DNA of 64,000 nt from an uncultured Verrucomicrobiales bacterium (lineage in GTDB: Bacteria > Verrucomicrobiota > Verrucomicrobiia > Verrucomicrobiales > Akkermansiaceae). Shown piece after piece: positions 60,878 to 64,000 of this stretch. The notes under the pieces are model-generated. The model worked only from the letters and a program-made list of their open reading frames with translations. It was not told the origin of the DNA and did not search any database. The translations under genes were made by a program, and so were the position numbers. Position 1 is the stretch's first letter. The number at the start of each line of letters is the position of its first letter. The stretch spans positions 33,020-97,019 of the forward strand of contig CALFVF010000014.1 in NCBI GenBank assembly GCA_937928735.1, given 5' to 3'.

Positions 60878-63793
60878 ATGAAGTTACATTGTGCATACTC
60901 TCTGTTGTTTTTTTCATTATTGAGTATGCCTGTGGTGGCTCAGGCTGAAGTGGATGAGATTGTCATTAATGAGGTGTTGGCGAGTAATGACGCTTCCTTT
61001 AGTCCAGCTGGTGAAAGCACATCTCCAGATGTGGTAGAGCTCCTAAACTTGTCCTCTGACCCAGTGGATCTGAGCGGGTATTTCTTTTCAGATAATTTAG
61101 CCAATCCGCTTCGCTGGCCCTTTCCTGCTGGAACGACTATTCCTGCGAATGGATTTCTTGTGGTGATTTGTGATGGTAGTGGTGGCGCGCGCCCTGATTT
61201 TCGACTGTCTGCGGGTGGGGAGGATTTGATCTTGAGTGATCCTTCTGGGGTAGAGATAGCTAATGTAAGCTTTCCTCGGCAGAGAACAGATGTTTCTTAT
61301 GCGAGATTTAGCGATGGAAGCTATGGGTTTTTCCCTGAGGTGACGATAGGAAGCGCGAATGCTGAGGCCTCAGCACTGACTTCCCTGGTCGGGCGACCTT
61401 CCGTGAATCAAGAGTCGGGGTTTTATGAAACTCCCTTTGAAGTGGTTCTTGAGCCAGATGAGTTGGGGGATGTGATTCATTTTACAACAGATGGTAGCGC
61501 GCCTGATGCTGGTTCTCCCGTCTACTCTGGAGCGATTACGGTTTCTGAGACAATGGTTCTTCGAGCAATTGCATTGCGTGAGGGAGAGGCAAGTGAGTCG
61601 GCGATGAGGAGCTTTCTATTTGAAGATATTCCTGAACTCCCTGTAGTTATTCTAACTAGTGATCAGGAGACTATAGCTCCTGTAGATACCACGAGTGCTT
61701 TTTTTACTCCTTACACTCGCTATATGATTGATGGGAGAGTTCGGTTTGATTTCTTAGAAGATGATGGCCGGCTAGAGATTAGTCAGTATGCTGAGTTTGA
61801 GACCTCTGGGCGTACCAGTGAGACACGTCCACCTCTTAATGGGAAGATCTTTGCGCGTGCGAGACTTGGGCCGAGGTTTTTAAATCACCAGTTTTTCCCA
61901 GAGAAAGAGGAGCGGCGTTTTGAGCGAGTGCTCTTGCGCAATACGAGCCAAGACTTCTCAGAGGCACGGATGCGTGATGGCTTGCACTCCTATATGCTTG
62001 GGCAGGATAATATTGTGGAATTTGAGGAAGAAGGGTTTCGCCCAGTTGTCGTCTATCTTAATGGCCGCTTTCTTGGGCATATGAATATCCGTGAGGATGA
62101 TGATGCAGAGTTTGCTAGACAATACTTCAGTGATGCTGAGATCTTGCAGAGAAGTCGTGGACTACGGTTTGATCATTTCTTTTTGGGAGTGGATCACCGC
62201 GCTGCTAATGCGTTGGATGAATTAAATAGTTTAATTACATTAGACACTCAGTTAGTGGATAGTTTGTTGAGGGCAAGTGGCAGGGGGGCAGAAGGTAACA
62301 CCTGGTTTGAGTTTGCTGACCGACCTGGTTTTAGAAACTACCTTTTGCATGATTACGATTCGAGTCTAGGGGAAAGGGCTACTTTCACTAGAGTTACAGG
62401 GCCTTTTAATGATATCAGTATTATAGGTAGTCCCCGTGCTATGCCGGGTGATGCTCTCTGGAATGAGATTGTGCAAGGTAATGCAGCCTTCTTTAATCTG
62501 TTTGCCTATCCAGAGAGGTGGCTTGAGAAAATAGATAGGATCGAGGCTGCTATGAGTCCCGTGATGCCTGCGACAATTAATTATTATAATAGTGATTTAG
62601 CAAGTAGCGGCTTCACAGTGGATGATCTCATTGCGAGGAGAGGGGGCAGTAGAGTCGCTGCTGAGCGCTCTGATTTGATCGCTCTGGATATGCCTCAGTG
62701 GCTGGGCTATGTTGATGAGATTCGTACATTCGTGAATACTCAATACAGTGGTGTACTTGAGGCGATGGAGACACGCTTTGCTTTCCTTGATATCATCGAA
62801 CTTAATATATCGAGTAGTGATACCTCGCAGGGAGATGTGCGTGTGCATCAGTTCCGTGTGACTCCAGGCCGCGAAGTGGGATCCTACTTCCAGGGGATAC
62901 CACTTCGTCTGAAGGCAGAGCCAAAGCCTGGGTTTGAATTTGTCCGCTGGGAGGGCTTGGCGGCAGGAGAGACCACTGAGGAGATTAATATGGCGTTTAA
63001 CTCGGCGGGAAATATTACCGCTGTATTTAAACCCAGTGCGATCATCGCAGCAAGGGCTGGTAACTTAGTGGTTTCTGAAATCCATTATAATCCACTGGGT
63101 ACAGAGGAGAGTGGCGAGTTTCTGGAGCTAACGAATATTTCAAGCAGTGCACTGAACCTCGAAGGTCTGCGCTTTATTGATGGGATTGACTACGTTTTCC
63201 CAGCTGGGAGTACTTTAGCCGCAGATGCATCACTGATTGTTACTCCCGTAGATTATATGGGAAATCTCTCTAATGATGGTGAGCAAATCGTGCTAGTCGC
63301 TGCGGATGGTAGTGTGATTGAGGATTTCACCTACAATGATAGTCGTCTCTGGCCAGCGGCTGCGGATGGACTAGGGCACTCACTAACACGGATTCGACCT
63401 GACTTATTACTAGACCCTAACTTGCCGTCATCATGGCGAGCGAGTCGCTCTGAGGGAGGCTCTCCCGCTGATTCTGATGTTGCTGTTTTAGCTGGAAATT
63501 CAGATGAGGAGCTACGAGCTTACTTTTTTGGTGATTCTAACATTGAAGATGCTCTGCGTGTGAATCGCCGTGATGATGGAACCTTTGATCTTCGTTTTCA
63601 GCGAGTTTCTGGAGCAGATGATGTGGCGGCTAGGATAGAGACATCACAGGATCTTAGTACTTGGTTTCCACTACTGGATCAAACTCTCTTGTCACCAGAA
63701 GTACCAGAGGGAGGCTTTGAGCAATTACAAACAGAAGTCATTTTGTTAGAAGATGAGCAGCGCTATTATCGCTTAAGTTTGTCCCCGCGTTGA
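60878..63793 (+). CDS. Large secreted protein with lamin-tail, chitobiase-C-like and CotH-like regions
   Basis: 971 residues. Signal peptide LLFFSLLSMPVVAQAEVDEI. Residues about 26-125 form a first lamin-tail domain (IVINEVLASNDASFSPAGES; VVELLNLSSDPVDLSGYFFS). About 160-245 resembles the chitobiase/hexosaminidase C-terminal domain (VIHFTTDGSAPDAGSPVYSG). About 300-600 is CotH-like: FERVLLRNTSQDFSEARMRD with VVVYLNGRFLGHMNIREDDD. About 675-735 is an InlB-B-type repeat (LRLKAEPKPGFEFVRWEGLA), and about 750-850 a second lamin-tail domain (VVSEIHYNPLGTEESGEFLE). The C-terminus ends in DEQRYYRLSLSPR, a pattern common at the ends of secreted verrucomicrobial proteins. CotH-family members can be protein kinases; the catalytic residues are not clear here. 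Probably cell-surface or secreted. Confidence 0.85.
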   Translation: MKLHCAYSLLFFSLLSMPVVAQAEVDEIVINEVLASNDASFSPAGESTSPDVVELLNLSSDPVDLSGYFFSDNLANPLRWPFPAGTTIPANGFLVVICDGSGGARPDFRLSAGGEDLILSDPSGVEIANVSFPRQRTDVSYARFSDGSYGFFPEVTIGSANAEASALTSLVGRPSVNQESGFYETPFEVVLEPDELGDVIHFTTDGSAPDAGSPVYSGAITVSETMVLRAIALREGEASESAMRSFLFEDIPELPVVILTSDQETIAPVDTTSAFFTPYTRYMIDGRVRFDFLEDDGRLEISQYAEFETSGRTSETRPPLNGKIFARARLGPRFLNHQFFPEKEERRFERVLLRNTSQDFSEARMRDGLHSYMLGQDNIVEFEEEGFRPVVVYLNGRFLGHMNIREDDDAEFARQYFSDAEILQRSRGLRFDHFFLGVDHRAANALDELNSLITLDTQLVDSLLRASGRGAEGNTWFEFADRPGFRNYLLHDYDSSLGERATFTRVTGPFNDISIIGSPRAMPGDALWNEIVQGNAAFFNLFAYPERWLEKIDRIEAAMSPVMPATINYYNSDLASSGFTVDDLIARRGGSRVAAERSDLIALDMPQWLGYVDEIRTFVNTQYSGVLEAMETRFAFLDIIELNISSSDTSQGDVRVHQFRVTPGREVGSYFQGIPLRLKAEPKPGFEFVRWEGLAAGETTEEINMAFNSAGNITAVFKPSAIIAARAGNLVVSEIHYNPLGTEESGEFLELTNISSSALNLEGLRFIDGIDYVFPAGSTLAADASLIVTPVDYMGNLSNDGEQIVLVAADGSVIEDFTYNDSRLWPAAADGLGHSLTRIRPDLLLDPNLPSSWRASRSEGGSPADSDVAVLAGNSDEELRAYFFGDSNIEDALRVNRRDDGTFDLRFQRVSGADDVAARIETSQDLSTWFPLLDQTLLSPEVPEGGFEQLQTEVILLEDEQRYYRLSLSPR

Positions 63794-63799
63794 TACCTT

Positions 63800-63826
63800 A
63801 CCAACTCAAAAAACGAACTGGTATTA
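63800..63826 (+). repeat. 27-nt dispersed repeat, copy 2
   Basis: Reads ACCAACTC, six A, then CGAACTGGTATTA, 25 of 27 identical to 39670-39696. It starts 7 nt after the stop of the large secreted protein gene. The remaining 174 nt to the window end show no gene. Confidence 0.8.
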
Positions 63827-64000
63827 TCTGTCTAGGAAATAAAATGGATGCTGTAGTGCATTTAGGGCTTCCTGAAAAACAGCTCATCCTGCCTGAAATC
63901 TAGCCTTTTGTGAGATTATGGATGCATAAGGTGCACGGGTTTGGTAGAAACCCTCTCAATAGCCTTGCACCTACATGATCAGAAATCATCCTAATCAGAC

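Noticed and set aside
1..64000. Possible CRISPR arrays, tRNA and rRNA genes
   Set aside because: No regularly spaced direct repeats of 24-40 nt and no cloverleaf or rRNA-like segments were seen in the spacers by eye; a dedicated scan could still find a tRNA that I missed.

Overview
The window reads as a chromosomal stretch of a free-living, probably marine member of the Verrucomicrobiota (PVC group). Pointers are a CobA-HemD fusion in a heme operon, a carboxy(nor)spermidine polyamine route, a DUF4175-like/prenyltransferase-repeat envelope operon of the kind seen in Verrucomicrobia and Planctomycetes, two adjacent sulfatases, and a very large secreted lamin-tail/CotH-like protein. The phylum call is an inference from gene content; no rRNA is present. 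I found no phage, plasmid, IS transposase, CRISPR array or tRNA gene.

Layout. 0-3.5 kb: hemA-hemC-cobA/hemD (+), each overlapping the next by 4 nt. 3.6-7.0 kb: polyamine genes speB, nspC and carboxynorspermidine synthase (-). 7.2-15.7 kb: a six-gene, translationally coupled minus-strand operon coding for a membrane-anchored DUF4175-like protein, a secreted Gln/Lys/Gly-rich protein, a secreted alpha/alpha-toroid protein and three tandem secreted paralogues of identical unusual architecture. This operon is the best candidate here for an undescribed system. 16.0-18.9 kb: zinc-ribbon/Smr protein, RibD-C reductase, M23 peptidase and a SecD-P1-like exported protein (-). 18.9-24.5 kb: a sugar or polyol use module of MFS transporter, FGGY kinase, TIM-barrel isomerase and Gfo/Idh/MocA dehydrogenase (-), with a strong intrinsic terminator placed between transporter and kinase. 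24.5-25 kb: a repeat-bearing spacer.

25-31 kb: inositol-phosphatase-like, SulP, LptF/G, aat, miaA and a membrane protein. 31.4-33.1 kb: adenylate-kinase family gene and fmt (+). 33.3-36.7 kb: two sulfatases (+). 36.8-39.5 kb: thrS lacking a TGS domain, then infC, whose most likely start codon is ATA. 39.5-39.8 kb: a terminator and dispersed repeats. 39.8-44.3 kb: aldo/keto reductase, SenB-like glycosyltransferase, lgt and an M42 peptidase. 44.3-49.4 kb: a small helical protein and a PHP phosphatase (-), then menH-menA-menC-menE (+). 49.5-56.2 kb: AsmA-like protein (-), Ski2-like helicase (+), dnaB (-). 56.3-63.8 kb: carboxyltransferase-like protein with a small membrane partner (+), SUKH protein, small membrane protein and TPR protein (-), and the large secreted LTD/CotH-like protein (+).

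Functional links visible within the window are: heme and siroheme precursor synthesis; spermidine-type polyamines from agmatine via putrescine; the second half of menaquinone synthesis; translation and its initiation (fmt, infC, thrS, miaA, aat); envelope biogenesis (LptF/G, Lgt, AsmA-like, M23); and polysaccharide or sugar use (sulfatases, MFS-kinase-isomerase-dehydrogenase). Many starts lack a clear Shine-Dalgarno sequence, so several start choices are marked as uncertain.
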